A stretch of 35,095 nt of DNA, from positions 1 through 35,095 of the forward strand of contig CAZCRG010000005.1 in assembly GCA_964501105.1 (NCBI GenBank). The letters are read 5' to 3'. Of the stretch, positions 15,838 through 24,504 are shown one piece after another. The DNA comes from BMS3B sp964501105. GTDB taxonomy: Archaea; Hydrothermarchaeota; Hydrothermarchaeia; Hydrothermarchaeales; BMS3B. Numbering within the stretch: position 1 is the stretch's first letter; each line of letters starts with the position of its first letter. The notes beneath the pieces are model-generated. The model saw only the letters and a program-made list of their open reading frames with translations. It was not told where the DNA came from and searched no databases. The translations under genes and the position numbers were made by a program.

Positions 15838-16605
15838 ATGCCTGGGAAGCTGAGTATAGTGGGCATAGGCCCTGGGGGTGAGGAGCACCTCACAGCCAGA
15901 GCCAGAGAATTAATTGAAAAGAGTAATGTTGTAGTGGGGTATACAAGTTATATAAAGCTCATAGAAGAGCTTCTCGAGGGCAAGGAGGTTTTAGCCTCTG
16001 GCATGAGGCAGGAGATTGAGAGGGCTGAAAAGGCATTATCTCTGGCGTCAGAGGGGAAAAAGGTTGTAATTGTGAGCTCAGGCGATGCTGGAGTGTATGG
16101 AATGGCAAGTCCTGTTCTGGAGCTTATGGCCAGGAAGAAGCTTGAGATTGATGTGGAAGTTATCCCGGGAGTGACCTCTGCTCTGGCTGCCTCTGCCCTT
16201 CTTGGTGCACCTCTGGGCCATGACTTTGCTGTAATCAGCCTGAGCGACCTTCTAACCCCCTGGGAGGTTATTGAAAAACGCCTTCATGCTGCTGGAGCCG
16301 GAGATTTTGTTGTGGCACTCTACAACCCAAGAAGTAAGAAGAGAATTAAGCAGATAGCTCTTGCCAGGGATATTCTGTTAAAGTACAGAAGCGAGGCCAC
16401 GCCTGTAGGCATAGTTGCAGGAGCCTACAGGGAGAACCAGAGGGTTGAGATAACAACTCTCGGGGAGATGCTAGCAGGGGAGATTGATATGCTCACAACA
16501 GTGGTGATTGGGAATTCTCAGAGCTTTGTCTACAAAAACTGGATAATTACTCCTCGAGGCTACAGGGTTGAAAAAAATGATAATGCTTCTGGGAGGAACC
16601 ATTGA
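15838..16605 (+). CDS. cbiH: Precorrin-3B / cobalt-factor III C17-methyltransferase
   Basis: A SAM-dependent methyltransferase that methylates C17 and drives ring contraction in cobalamin synthesis. The 255 residues carry the SAM-binding GIGPG (residues 9-13), SSGDAGVYGMA (about 81-91), and VEVIPGVTSALAASALLGAPLGHDF. ALYNPRSKKR and GIVAGAYRENQ are further family landmarks. The route is probably the anaerobic one (CbiH), since this is an archaeon, but CobJ and CbiH are homologous. It overlaps cbiJ and is the first gene of a four-gene operon. Confidence 0.95.
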   Translation: MPGKLSIVGIGPGGEEHLTARARELIEKSNVVVGYTSYIKLIEELLEGKEVLASGMRQEIERAEKALSLASEGKKVVIVSSGDAGVYGMASPVLELMARKKLEIDVEVIPGVTSALAASALLGAPLGHDFAVISLSDLLTPWEVIEKRLHAAGAGDFVVALYNPRSKKRIKQIALARDILLKYRSEATPVGIVAGAYRENQRVEITTLGEMLAGEIDMLTTVVIGNSQSFVYKNWIITPRGYRVEKNDNASGRNH

Positions 16606-17317
16606 GGGCAGAGAGATAGCAGCCCTGCTGGAAGAAAAGGGCTACTCCTTTTTTGTTACTGTAGCCACTGAATTTGGAGAGTCTCTTCTCGGTAAAGCTG
16701 AGGTTCTGAAGGGGAGGCTCAACCAGGAGGAGATGCTGGAGGTGATTGAAAGTAGAAAGGTGAAGCTGGTAATAGATGCAACCCATCCCTTTGCTCTGGA
16801 GGCGAGCAGGAATGCCATTAATGCAGCAGCTACAGCTGGAGTTGAATATGTACGCTATGAAAGGGAGAGCTTTCTTCCAGAAAATGCAACTTATGTTTCC
16901 AGCCTTAAAGAAGCGGGGGAGCTTTCCCGATCTTATTCTACTATCTTCTACACTGCTGGAAGTAAGGGACTAAGGGAGTTTCTGTCAGCTCTTGGAGAGG
17001 GAAAGAGAGTTGTGGTCAGAGTTATTCCCAGCCCGGAGATTATATCTGAGGTGGAAGCTCTGGGTATCAAAAGGGAAGATATTGTGGCAATAAAGGGGCC
17101 CTTCTCAAGAGAGATGAATAGAGTTCTCTTCTCAGACTTTGGTGCTGATGTGGTTGTATCCAAGGAGAGCGGAGAGAGGGGTGGTTTGAAGGAGAAGGCT
17201 CAGGCTTGCAGTGACCTTGGAATCCCCCTGATAGTTGTAAGAAGGCCAAGGCTGGAGTATCCGAGAGTGGTGGAAAACTATTCAGAGCTTTTAAAGCTCA
17301 TTAAAGAAATCCTTTAA
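16577..17317 (+). CDS. cbiJ: Precorrin-6A / cobalt-precorrin-6A reductase
   Basis: An NAD(P)H-dependent reductase of the corrin ring. The 246-residue product begins MIMLLGGTIEGREIAALLEEKGY, the dinucleotide-binding loop of the CobK/CbiJ family. It continues with VKLVIDATHPFALEASRNA, then KGPFSREMNRVLFSDFGADVVVSKESGERGGLKEKAQA, all diagnostic. Start choice: ATG 16577 gives the family N-terminus; an upstream TTG at 16568 adds three residues, and ATG 16583 is also possible. It overlaps the end of cbiH by 29 bases and is followed after one base by the next gene's GTG. Confidence 0.93.
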   Translation: MIMLLGGTIEGREIAALLEEKGYSFFVTVATEFGESLLGKAEVLKGRLNQEEMLEVIESRKVKLVIDATHPFALEASRNAINAAATAGVEYVRYERESFLPENATYVSSLKEAGELSRSYSTIFYTAGSKGLREFLSALGEGKRVVVRVIPSPEIISEVEALGIKREDIVAIKGPFSREMNRVLFSDFGADVVVSKESGERGGLKEKAQACSDLGIPLIVVRRPRLEYPRVVENYSELLKLIKEIL

Positions 17318-17318
17318 T

Positions 17319-18302
17319 GTGGTTAGGGTTTTTTTGCTTGGTATGAGATTTCTGCTTATTCTTCTCCTGCTCTCACCTTTAGTCCATGCTCAGAGCAGCG
17401 TTATCTTTGAGAAGAGTCTGGATAAGAGTGTTGTTTCTGTGGGAGAGCCTGTGAAGGTCACTCTCTACATTAAGAATACAGGTACAGAGGTGCTCAGGGA
17501 TGTGGAGATTGAAGACAGGGTGGCACTGCCCAACTTCAACTACAATTATATGAACTTTCTGAGTGCTCTTTCTCCCGGAGAAGAGGTTCCCTTTGCCTAC
17601 AGCATAATACCTCTGAAGGAGGGAAACTACACTCTTGAGCCTGCTTCTCTGAGCTTCTATGACCCAGTGGCAAAGAAGAGAGTGACTGTAAAAAGTGAGC
17701 CTCTCCTTCTGGTGGTGGTTGAGAGGCCACAGAACAACTTAAGCTCCCAGAACCAGAGCTTTGGTGAATTTACAAATGAGACCAATGAGACAAGGCTCTA
17801 CTATGTTAAGAAGAAGAGGGGTATTGGCCTGGGCGATATTGCCAAGTATTCTTTTCTGGGTTTTCTTCTTGCCCTGCCCTTTGCCTATCTTGTTTACAGG
17901 TATTCTAAGAGGCGAGGTAAGGAGGTAGCTCAGAAGTATGAGAGCAAGGTTATAGAGCCCGTGAGAGATGACTTCCTCACCAGAGCCAAGAAGCTCTACT
18001 ACTCTGGGAGAGTTGAGGAGGCCTTTGAGCTTATATCCAGGAAGATAAAGAGTTTTCTGGCAGAGAAGTACTCACTTAAAGAGAGTTCCACCCTGAGGGA
18101 GATTCTCAGGGAGGTTGAGAAGGATGGCTCTCTCAGTGAAAGGGACAGGGAAGCTCTCAAGAGCAACCTCATGCTTGTGGAGAAGGCAGCCTTTGCTGGC
18201 TACAAACCAGAGCCAGAGGAGTTCCAGCAGCTAATTTTCTGTATGAGTAGAGTTTTGAGGGAGAGGTGGGGTTTTGACACAGGAGAAGGAGCTGAAAAAT
18301 GA
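17319..18302 (+). CDS. BatD-like membrane protein with extracytoplasmic Ig-like domain
   Basis: The product has three parts. There is a signal peptide (the clearest start is the in-frame ATG 17343, giving MRFLLILLLLSPLVHAQ). A beta-rich outer domain of about 110 residues follows (VGEPVKVTLYIKNTGTEVLRDVEIED...LSPGEEVPFAYSIIPLKEGNYTLEP), like COG1361/DUF11 or BatD domains. A transmembrane helix near residues 174-193 leads into a helical cytoplasmic tail (YSGRVEEAFELISRKIKSFLAEKY). Several NxS/T sites after the beta domain could be glycosylated. GTG 17319 is one base after the cbiJ stop. It overlaps the downstream gene by four bases (ATGA). Its link to cobalamin genes is not obvious, and its function is unknown. 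Confidence 0.65.
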   Translation: MVRVFLLGMRFLLILLLLSPLVHAQSSVIFEKSLDKSVVSVGEPVKVTLYIKNTGTEVLRDVEIEDRVALPNFNYNYMNFLSALSPGEEVPFAYSIIPLKEGNYTLEPASLSFYDPVAKKRVTVKSEPLLLVVVERPQNNLSSQNQSFGEFTNETNETRLYYVKKKRGIGLGDIAKYSFLGFLLALPFAYLVYRYSKRRGKEVAQKYESKVIEPVRDDFLTRAKKLYYSGRVEEAFELISRKIKSFLAEKYSLKESSTLREILREVEKDGSLSERDREALKSNLMLVEKAAFAGYKPEPEEFQQLIFCMSRVLRERWGFDTGEGAEK

Positions 18303-20131
18303 AGTCGCCTTATCTGGGAAAAATCAATTTAAGATGGTGTACAGAGTGCAACCTTCCTGTCCTGGGAAAGAGGTGCTCAGTCTGCGGCAGTGAAACTGAA
18401 GATGTTTCGATTTCTCCTCCTGGTGATGTGAGGCCTGCCTTTTCCAGCGATATTGAGCTTATAAATTCCACCACTCTTAGAGAATTTGGCTCTCCTCTAA
18501 TTGACCCCAGTAAGATATGCCTCCTGAACAAGAGCTCAGGCTTTGACCGCTTCGATGAGGTTATTCAGGATGGGAGAGTCCTTGGAAGCCTCTACTACGA
18601 CCTCGAGAAGAGAGATTTTTCCTTTCTCCCCTCCCTTGAAGGAGCTTCAAGACTCTACTCCAGCTCTCAAAAGAAGTATGTGGAGGTTAAGGAGGAGGTT
18701 CTTGAATTTCTGGAGAGAGGCAGTGTTCTTATGCCAGGGGTTGAGAGCTTTGATGAAAGTATTGAGGCCGGGGACAATGTAATTGTGGTATCAAAGGGTA
18801 GAGTGGTGGGCGTTGGCAGAGCCAGATTTTCAGGGAAAGAGGCAAGAGAAAGAAAGAAGGGTATGTTTGTTAAGTTGAGGAAGTTTTCACGAAATTTTGA
18901 GAGCAGGGTGCTTTCAGGGAGGGGAACTCTTGAGAAAGCTCTTGAAGCTAACTATGAAGTTATTGAGAGCTATGAAAGGGAAGCTCAGGAGTTCATAAAG
19001 AGCACTGCAGAGGGGAATAAACTTCCAGTGGTGGTTGCCTTCTCAGGTGGTAAAGACAGCCTGGCAACCCTCCTGCTGGTGGATAAAGTTATTGAGGATT
19101 ACAGGGTGATTTTCACCAACACTGGCATAGAGTTTCCGGAAACTCTGGAGGCAGTAAAAAGGCTTGTGCCACGGGATAAGCTTCTCCTGGCAGAGGCAGG
19201 TGAGAGATTCTTTAAGGGGATTGAAGTCTTTGGCTTCCCGGCAAGAGATTACAGGTGGTGCTGCAAGGTTATCAAGCTGGGACCAACGGCTAAGGTGATC
19301 AAGGAGAACTTTCCAGAGGGTTGCCTCAGCTTTATAGGTCAGAGGCGCTATGAATCAGAGGTAAGGTCGAGAAGTAACAGGGTATGGAGAAATCCCTGGC
19401 TTCCCTTTCAGCTGGCAGCCTCGCCAATACAGAACTGGACAGCTCTTCACGTATGGCTCTATCTCATTAAGGAAGGTGTTGAGATCAACAGATTGTATTA
19501 TATGGGCTTTGAGAGAATTGGCTGCTGGGCCTGTCCCGGGAGTGAGGTGGCAGAGCTGGAGCTTGTGAAGGAGATTCACGGAGAACTTTATTCAAAGCTG
19601 GAGGAAAATCTTCTGAAGGAGTACTCCAGAGAAGAGGCTGAGCTTGGTTTCTGGAGGTGGCGCTCTCTGCCAAGGGGCCAGAGGCAAATGGCGGAGAAGC
19701 TTGGCATAAGGGTGAAGAGGAAGGAGAGAAGCTATACTTTAAAGTACTCAGAGGAGCAGGGCAAAATAAGAGTAAAATTGCCAGAGATTAAGGACTGGGA
19801 GAGCTTTGTCAATATGCTTTCAGCTCTGGGAGAGGTTGAGAAGGGTGAAGGTTATGCCAGGGTTAGGGGTGTAAAAATTTTCAGTAACTCAATAGCTGAA
19901 GTCACAGGCTCAAGAAAGTTCAGGAAGACTCTTGAGAGAATAATAGAAGCCAAGGAGAGAGCAGAGCTGTGTCTTGGCTGCGGCGTATGCTTAGCTCAGT
20001 GCAGAAACAATGCAATAGAGGTTGAAGGAAAGGCGAGAATTCTCAATAACTGCAGCCATTGCTCAGCCTGCCATGACAGGTGTCCTGTGGTTAAATACAG
20101 GAGGAGAAGGCTTGTACTCGAGAAAAGCTAG
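18299..20131 (+). CDS. APS/PAPS reductase-fold protein with zinc ribbon, probable PUA domain and two 4Fe-4S clusters
   Basis: A 610-residue fusion. A zinc ribbon (Cys14, 17, 26, 29) opens the protein. A PUA-like stretch around 110-195 follows (SRLYSSSQKKYVEV...IEAGDNVIVVSKGRVVGVGRA). The PP-loop S249GGKDS254 and VIFTNTGIEFPET begin the sulfotransferase-type nucleotide-binding domain. Cys321-Cys322 and Cys409-W-A-Cys412 match the cluster-ligand layout of assimilatory APS reductases. The C-terminus has ferredoxin-type CLGCGVCLAQC and CSHCSACHDRCP. Archaeal proteins of this kind are annotated as PAPS reductases, but the PUA-like domain hints at an RNA substrate (sulfur or thiol transfer). Last gene of the cbiH operon, overlapping its neighbour by ATGA. 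Confidence 0.82.
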   Translation: MKSPYLGKINLRWCTECNLPVLGKRCSVCGSETEDVSISPPGDVRPAFSSDIELINSTTLREFGSPLIDPSKICLLNKSSGFDRFDEVIQDGRVLGSLYYDLEKRDFSFLPSLEGASRLYSSSQKKYVEVKEEVLEFLERGSVLMPGVESFDESIEAGDNVIVVSKGRVVGVGRARFSGKEARERKKGMFVKLRKFSRNFESRVLSGRGTLEKALEANYEVIESYEREAQEFIKSTAEGNKLPVVVAFSGGKDSLATLLLVDKVIEDYRVIFTNTGIEFPETLEAVKRLVPRDKLLLAEAGERFFKGIEVFGFPARDYRWCCKVIKLGPTAKVIKENFPEGCLSFIGQRRYESEVRSRSNRVWRNPWLPFQLAASPIQNWTALHVWLYLIKEGVEINRLYYMGFERIGCWACPGSEVAELELVKEIHGELYSKLEENLLKEYSREEAELGFWRWRSLPRGQRQMAEKLGIRVKRKERSYTLKYSEEQGKIRVKLPEIKDWESFVNMLSALGEVEKGEGYARVRGVKIFSNSIAEVTGSRKFRKTLERIIEAKERAELCLGCGVCLAQCRNNAIEVEGKARILNNCSHCSACHDRCPVVKYRRRRLVLEKS

Positions 20132-20146
20132 GGGGCTTTCCAAAAA

Positions 20147-20214
20147 TTTTATAAATGACACTGTAGTTAATAGTGAAGAGATTAATCCTTATTATATAAT
20201 TTCCTTTCTGGAGG
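20147..20214 (+). promoter_or_regulatory. rps3ae promoter and ribosome binding site
   Basis: TTTTATAAAT at 20147-20156 is a good TATA box and predicts a start near 20178. A second AT box (ATTATATAAT, 20191-20200) lies closer. GGAGG at 20210-20214 is 6 bases before ATG 20221, so the first box, which keeps this signal in the leader, is favoured. Confidence 0.55.
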
Positions 20215-20220
20215 TATTTA

Positions 20221-20850
20221 ATGGCAAGAGCTGTAAGGAAAAGGCGAATGGTAGATACCTGGAAGACAAAGAAGTGGTATAATATTCTCGCTCCTAAAAT
20301 GTTTGAAGAGGTAAAGATAGGTGAGACTCTGGCAAACTCCCCTGAAAATCTTATTGGAAGAGTTATTGAAGTGACTATGAAGGATATTACAGGTGACTTC
20401 ACAAAGCAGCACATAAAGCTCAAGTTCCAGATTGTTGATGTTAGAGGGGAGAATGCCTACACAGTTTTCAAGGGACAGAGGCTTTCAAGGGAGTACCTGA
20501 GGAGCCAGATAAGAAGAAAGAACACAAAGGTTGAAGGAATATTAGATGTGGTTACAAAGGACAACCACAAGATTAGAGTTAAGGTTATTGCTTTGGGCTA
20601 CGGCAGGGCTCAGACTTCCCAGGAGAAGAAAATCAGAGCCCTCCTCGTGGATATGGTGAAAAACTTCGCTCAGGAGAAGACTCTGGACGAGTTTGTTCAG
20701 GATTCTGTGAACGGTAAGATACCTTCTGAGATTTACAGGAGTGCCAACAAGATATATCCTCTGAAGAGAGTAGAGATAAGGAAGATAAAATATCTCTCAG
20801 AAGTTCAGCCTGCTATAACTGAAGAGCAGTTAGCTGCTGCCCAGGCCTGA
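20221..20850 (+). CDS. rps3ae: Small-subunit ribosomal protein S3Ae (eS1)
   Basis: The archaeal/eukaryotic S1e protein of the 30S subunit. The 209 residues begin with the basic MARAVRKRRMVDTWKTKKWY and show the family core: VTMKDITGDFTKQHIKLKFQIVDV, GQRLSREYLRSQIRRK and IYPLKRVEIRKIKYL. The GGAGG ribosome binding site fixes the start. A hairpin with a T run follows 7 bases after the stop, before the DUF92 gene. It stands outside any ribosomal-protein operon here. Confidence 0.97.
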   Translation: MARAVRKRRMVDTWKTKKWYNILAPKMFEEVKIGETLANSPENLIGRVIEVTMKDITGDFTKQHIKLKFQIVDVRGENAYTVFKGQRLSREYLRSQIRRKNTKVEGILDVVTKDNHKIRVKVIALGYGRAQTSQEKKIRALLVDMVKNFAQEKTLDEFVQDSVNGKIPSEIYRSANKIYPLKRVEIRKIKYLSEVQPAITEEQLAAAQA

Positions 20851-20857
20851 AGTAAAC

Positions 20858-20879
20858 AAAACCTCGCCCAGAGGTTTTT
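20858..20879 (+). terminator. Terminator-like hairpin that also holds the DUF92 ribosome binding site
   Basis: AAAACCTC (20858-20865) pairs with GAGGTTTT (20871-20878) around a GCCCA loop, and the T run continues to 20879. The GAGG in the right arm (20871-20874) is the only ribosome binding site for ATG 20883, eight bases away. The structure could therefore stop S3Ae transcripts or mask the DUF92 start. Confidence 0.65.
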
Positions 20880-20882
20880 CCC

Positions 20883-21599
20883 ATGTATTTGGTTTTGGGC
20901 GTATGTACACTCTTAGGCCTTTTCATATATAGGAGAGGAATTCTCGACGCCAGGGGCACTTTTGTAGCCTCCCTTATGGGTTTCCTTGTTTACTACTTTT
21001 CAGGAAGTTTAGCCTGGCTTGCTCTGCTCTTTATCTTCCTCTTTGTTTCCTTCATTGCCACAAAGTATAAATTTAGAGTTAAGAGGGAGCTCAAAGTTGC
21101 TGAAGGAAAAAGCGGGCGTAGGAGTGCTGTGAATGTTCTTGCCAATGGTCTTGTCTTTACTGCCTTTGCTTTTCTCTTCTACTTTGAAAAGTCTGAGATT
21201 TTTAAGGCAGGCTATCTTGCAGCTTTAGCTACAGTAACAGGAGATACTCTGTCCTCTGAACTTGGTGTGCTGAGCAGAAGTAGACCGGTGCTAATTACCA
21301 ATTTTAAGAAAGTTCTCCCAGGTACAGACGGTGGCATTACTCTGACTGGCGAGATGGCAGGCATTTTAGGTGCTGTGCTCATAGCCTTTTCAGCCTGGCT
21401 CCTTGGCGTCTCAAGTCTTGAGTTTGCTCTCGCCTCCTGTCTTGTGGGCGGCTTCTTTGGCTTCAACTTTGACAGTCTTCTGGGTGCAGTTTTTGAGCGT
21501 AAAGGCTTAATGGGCAATGCATCTGTAAATCTAATCTCAAGTATTGCAGGCTCAATAGCCGGGATAGCTGCAATTTCTATGGCAACTCCTGCTTTTTGA
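20883..21599 (+). CDS. DUF92 integral membrane protein (predicted polyprenol/phytol-phosphate kinase family)
   Basis: A 238-residue protein with about six hydrophobic segments. It has the DUF92/TMEM19 core: GKSGRRSAVNVLANG (about 75-90), ATVTGDTLSSELGVLS (about 116-131), KKVLPGTDGGITLTGEMAG and FGFNFDSLLGAVFERKG near the end. Plant and cyanobacterial members of this family phosphorylate phytyl phosphate, so a lipid-phosphate kinase role in isoprenoid metabolism is plausible but unproven in archaea. Its ribosome binding site is inside the preceding hairpin. Its TGA abuts the alaS stop with no base between the convergent genes. Confidence 0.85.
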   Translation: MYLVLGVCTLLGLFIYRRGILDARGTFVASLMGFLVYYFSGSLAWLALLFIFLFVSFIATKYKFRVKRELKVAEGKSGRRSAVNVLANGLVFTAFAFLFYFEKSEIFKAGYLAALATVTGDTLSSELGVLSRSRPVLITNFKKVLPGTDGGITLTGEMAGILGAVLIAFSAWLLGVSSLEFALASCLVGGFFGFNFDSLLGAVFERKGLMGNASVNLISSIAGSIAGIAAISMATPAF

Positions 21600-24323
21600 T
21601 TACTCCAAAAGCTTCTCTTTAAGCATTCTCTCCGCCAGGCTTAAAGCCTCTTCCACTTTCTCTTTATTTCTACCTGCACCCTGGGCGAACTCGGGCTTAC
21701 CTCCTCCGCCTCCTCCGAGAAGCTTTGCCACCTCTCTCACAACTTCAGCCATATTTAGCTTTAGCTTCTCTCCCCTTGAGCCCACAACAGAAACCTTATC
21801 ATCAAGGCCGAGAAGAAGAACAGCCTTATTCTCCTCAGCAAGGCTCCTGGCTGTTTTAATGCACTCCTCCAGATCAGCCTCTATAGATGCTACGAGATAC
21901 TGGGCACTGTTAATTTTCTTGAAGGAGTCCTTTAAGCCTGCTTTCTTAAGCCTTGCAATCTCATCCTTGAGCTTCTGTATTTCCTTTCTCTGCTCCTTCC
22001 ACTCCCTGAAGAACCTTTTAACAGTCTCCGGGAGCTGCTCAGGGTTGACACTCAGAACCTCAGAGGCTTCCTTGAGGAGCTTTTCTCTGTTCTTGATATA
22101 TCTGAAGGCAGCCTTGCCTGCTGCAAACTCCAGCCTCACAACACCATCTTGGATCTTTGTGGAGCCTATAACTTTGATAAGCCTTGCTTCTGAGGTGTTC
22201 TTGAGGTGAGTGCCGCCGCAGGCTTCAATATCAATGTCATCTATCTTTATTACCCTTATCTCCATCCCTGGTACTGCTCCACCCTGGTAGAGTCTGAAGC
22301 CATACTTTGCTTCAGCTATATTGCGCTTCAGAATGTAACTCTCCACAGGAATAGCTTCAGCTATAATCTCATTGGCTCTCTCCTCAATAGCATCAAGCTG
22401 CTCCTGAGTTAGAGATTCGTAGTGAGTTATATCCAGTCTGGCCTTTTCAGTGGTCTTCTCTGCTCCTGCCTGCCAGATATGTTCGCCGAGAATTTCTCTT
22501 GCTGCACCATTTATGATATGCGTGGCTGTGTGGTGCTGGGCAAGCTGAATTCTCCTCTCGGCATCTATTTTTCCAGCTACAGTATCTCCCTCTTTGAAGT
22601 TTATTCCCTCAACTCTGTGTATAACCACACTACCCTGCTTGAAGACATCAGTAACTCTGGCACTATTGAGGTAGCCCCTGTCACTTGCTTGACCGCCAGA
22701 GGTGGGGTAAAAGGCAGTTTTATCAAGAATCACATATTTATTGTCAATAATTTTGAGCACTTTAGCTTCAAATTCTAAAAGAAGGTAGTCCTGGTAGTAT
22801 AGAATCTCAGTTTTTGGAATTCCTTCAAGGTCGAACTCTTTGAATTTCTTCTTCTCCTCCAGAACCCTGCTCTTCTCATGCCTATCTGCCAGGCGTATGT
22901 AGAAGTCCTCGGGAATTTCTATACTTAGCCCCTGACTTGTCAGCATCTCGGGGCTTATGCCCTGGGAGTCGTAGAGGTTAATTAAATCTTCGGAGGTTAC
23001 TTTCTTACTTTTCAGCCTCTTTATTATTCTCTTAGCTTTTTCTCTTGTGTCTCTATACTTCCTCTCCTCCACAGCCAGAATCTCCTCCACTTCGCTCAGA
23101 TGCTCCATAAGCTCTGGATACTGGGGCTCTAGATATTCTGCATGCCACTGGCAAATTTCAGAGAGCTCCAGTTCCCAGGAGTACTTGTTTATAAAGTCAA
23201 GGCTTCTTCGAAGGAGTACTCTGAGGTTGTAGCCTCCTCCAGCATTGCTGGGAAGTACGCCATCGCTGAGAGCTACAAGGAGGCTCCTGGTATGGTCAGC
23301 TATGGAGTATAAAGCTGCCAGAGGCAGAACCTTGGCTTTGAGTTCCTTAACTTCTAATCCCAGTTTTTTTGCTATATTCTCCCAGACACTCTCTATATCG
23401 CTTCTCTCATCTATGTTGAGGAGACCTGAGTAGGGCAGAAATTCCTTGAGAATGCTCTGCTCGGGCTTGAGTGAGGTTGCCCTGTAGAGCTTCTTCATGG
23501 CAGAGCCAAAGACCACCTCATAGCTTGTGCTTGTGGCATGGGTGAACCACGCAGGGCGCTCCTGCCCCATGCCCATATCCAGAACCTTAATATCCAGCTC
23601 CTTCAGGCTCCCACTTCTTATGTCGTACTGCATATAAACCTGATTTCCTATCTCAAGGCCTCTAGAGAAGAACTCTATACTGGGGCCAAGATTTCCTCCT
23701 CCAGCCCATGCATCTTCATGAAACTGAATCTCCTCTTTGGGTATCTTCATACCTTCAGTGAGCCATAAGTATATATGCCTCAGATAGTCTTCGGGTTTGT
23801 AATTATCTTTAGGTTCAAAGGCGTGCTGTCCTATCATGACAAAGCCTGTGTAGTGCCTTCCTGTGATTCCAACATTGTCGATATCATTAAACCTCAAGCA
23901 GAACTGGGGCACCACAAGAGGATTTGCTGGAGGCTCTATCTCGCCCCTCACCACATAGGGCTGGAAGTCGTATATACTGGCCTGAACAAAGTCAGTATCA
24001 TCTCTCCAGCGAGCAGCAACAGGGTAGCGCTCTATGGGCGTATAGCCAAGCTTTGAAAAGAAGCCTGAGAACTTTTCCCAGGTCTGAATGAAGTCCATTT
24101 TTTCTCTGGCTGGAGTGTCGCCTATGAAGGTGTAGCCACCACTGCACTCAGGTTCGCCGCAAACTTCACGCTCAGGCGAAGCAGTCCAGAAGTAGTTGCC
24201 GCAATTTTTGCAGCGCTTTCTTGTGAAACCTTCTTCAATTAAGGTCTTTACTGGATAATACTTCTCAGGCTGCTGCTGTGCCTTCTTCTTGAAATCTGCC
24301 TTCATCTTCTTTTCGAATTCCAT
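21600..24323 (-). CDS. alaS: Alanyl-tRNA synthetase (archaeal type)
   Basis: Charges tRNA-Ala and edits mischarged Ser/Gly. The 907 residues are full length. An archaeal N-terminal zinc ribbon (Cys38, 41, 55, 60) is followed by the class II core (RDDTDFVQASIYDFQPYVVRGE, FHEDAWAGGGNLGPSIEFF). The editing domain carries AQHHTATHIIN and the distal ACGGTHLKNTSEARL zinc ligands. A C-Ala/DHHA1 domain ends in KLLGGGGGGKPEFAQGAG. A TATA box (24346-24356) is about 27 bases before the ATG and there is no ribosome binding site, so the transcript is probably leaderless. It converges with the DUF92 gene. Confidence 0.98.
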   Translation of the reverse strand: MEFEKKMKADFKKKAQQQPEKYYPVKTLIEEGFTRKRCKNCGNYFWTASPEREVCGEPECSGGYTFIGDTPAREKMDFIQTWEKFSGFFSKLGYTPIERYPVAARWRDDTDFVQASIYDFQPYVVRGEIEPPANPLVVPQFCLRFNDIDNVGITGRHYTGFVMIGQHAFEPKDNYKPEDYLRHIYLWLTEGMKIPKEEIQFHEDAWAGGGNLGPSIEFFSRGLEIGNQVYMQYDIRSGSLKELDIKVLDMGMGQERPAWFTHATSTSYEVVFGSAMKKLYRATSLKPEQSILKEFLPYSGLLNIDERSDIESVWENIAKKLGLEVKELKAKVLPLAALYSIADHTRSLLVALSDGVLPSNAGGGYNLRVLLRRSLDFINKYSWELELSEICQWHAEYLEPQYPELMEHLSEVEEILAVEERKYRDTREKAKRIIKRLKSKKVTSEDLINLYDSQGISPEMLTSQGLSIEIPEDFYIRLADRHEKSRVLEEKKKFKEFDLEGIPKTEILYYQDYLLLEFEAKVLKIIDNKYVILDKTAFYPTSGGQASDRGYLNSARVTDVFKQGSVVIHRVEGINFKEGDTVAGKIDAERRIQLAQHHTATHIINGAAREILGEHIWQAGAEKTTEKARLDITHYESLTQEQLDAIEERANEIIAEAIPVESYILKRNIAEAKYGFRLYQGGAVPGMEIRVIKIDDIDIEACGGTHLKNTSEARLIKVIGSTKIQDGVVRLEFAAGKAAFRYIKNREKLLKEASEVLSVNPEQLPETVKRFFREWKEQRKEIQKLKDEIARLKKAGLKDSFKKINSAQYLVASIEADLEECIKTARSLAEENKAVLLLGLDDKVSVVGSRGEKLKLNMAEVVREVAKLLGGGGGGKPEFAQGAGRNKEKVEEALSLAERMLKEKLLE

Positions 24324-24345
24324 CCCATTTTCATAGGCTTGAAGA

Positions 24346-24356
24346 GTTATAAATTT
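24346..24356 (-). promoter_or_regulatory. TATA box of alaS
   Basis: The minus strand reads AATTTATAAC, centred about 27 bases before ATG 24323, where a leaderless transcript would begin. Confidence 0.5.
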
Positions 24357-24504
24357 TTTGTAGAGGTGGTGTGGTTATGCTTTTCAGAGGTTATTTTATA
24401 TTGTCTCATCTGCCCGATAAATTAACTGATTTCGGCTGAATCGGGTTTAAACAAAAATCTTATAAATCATCTTTGCAAAGTAGGTTTAGTGAGATGGGAT
24501 CTGG

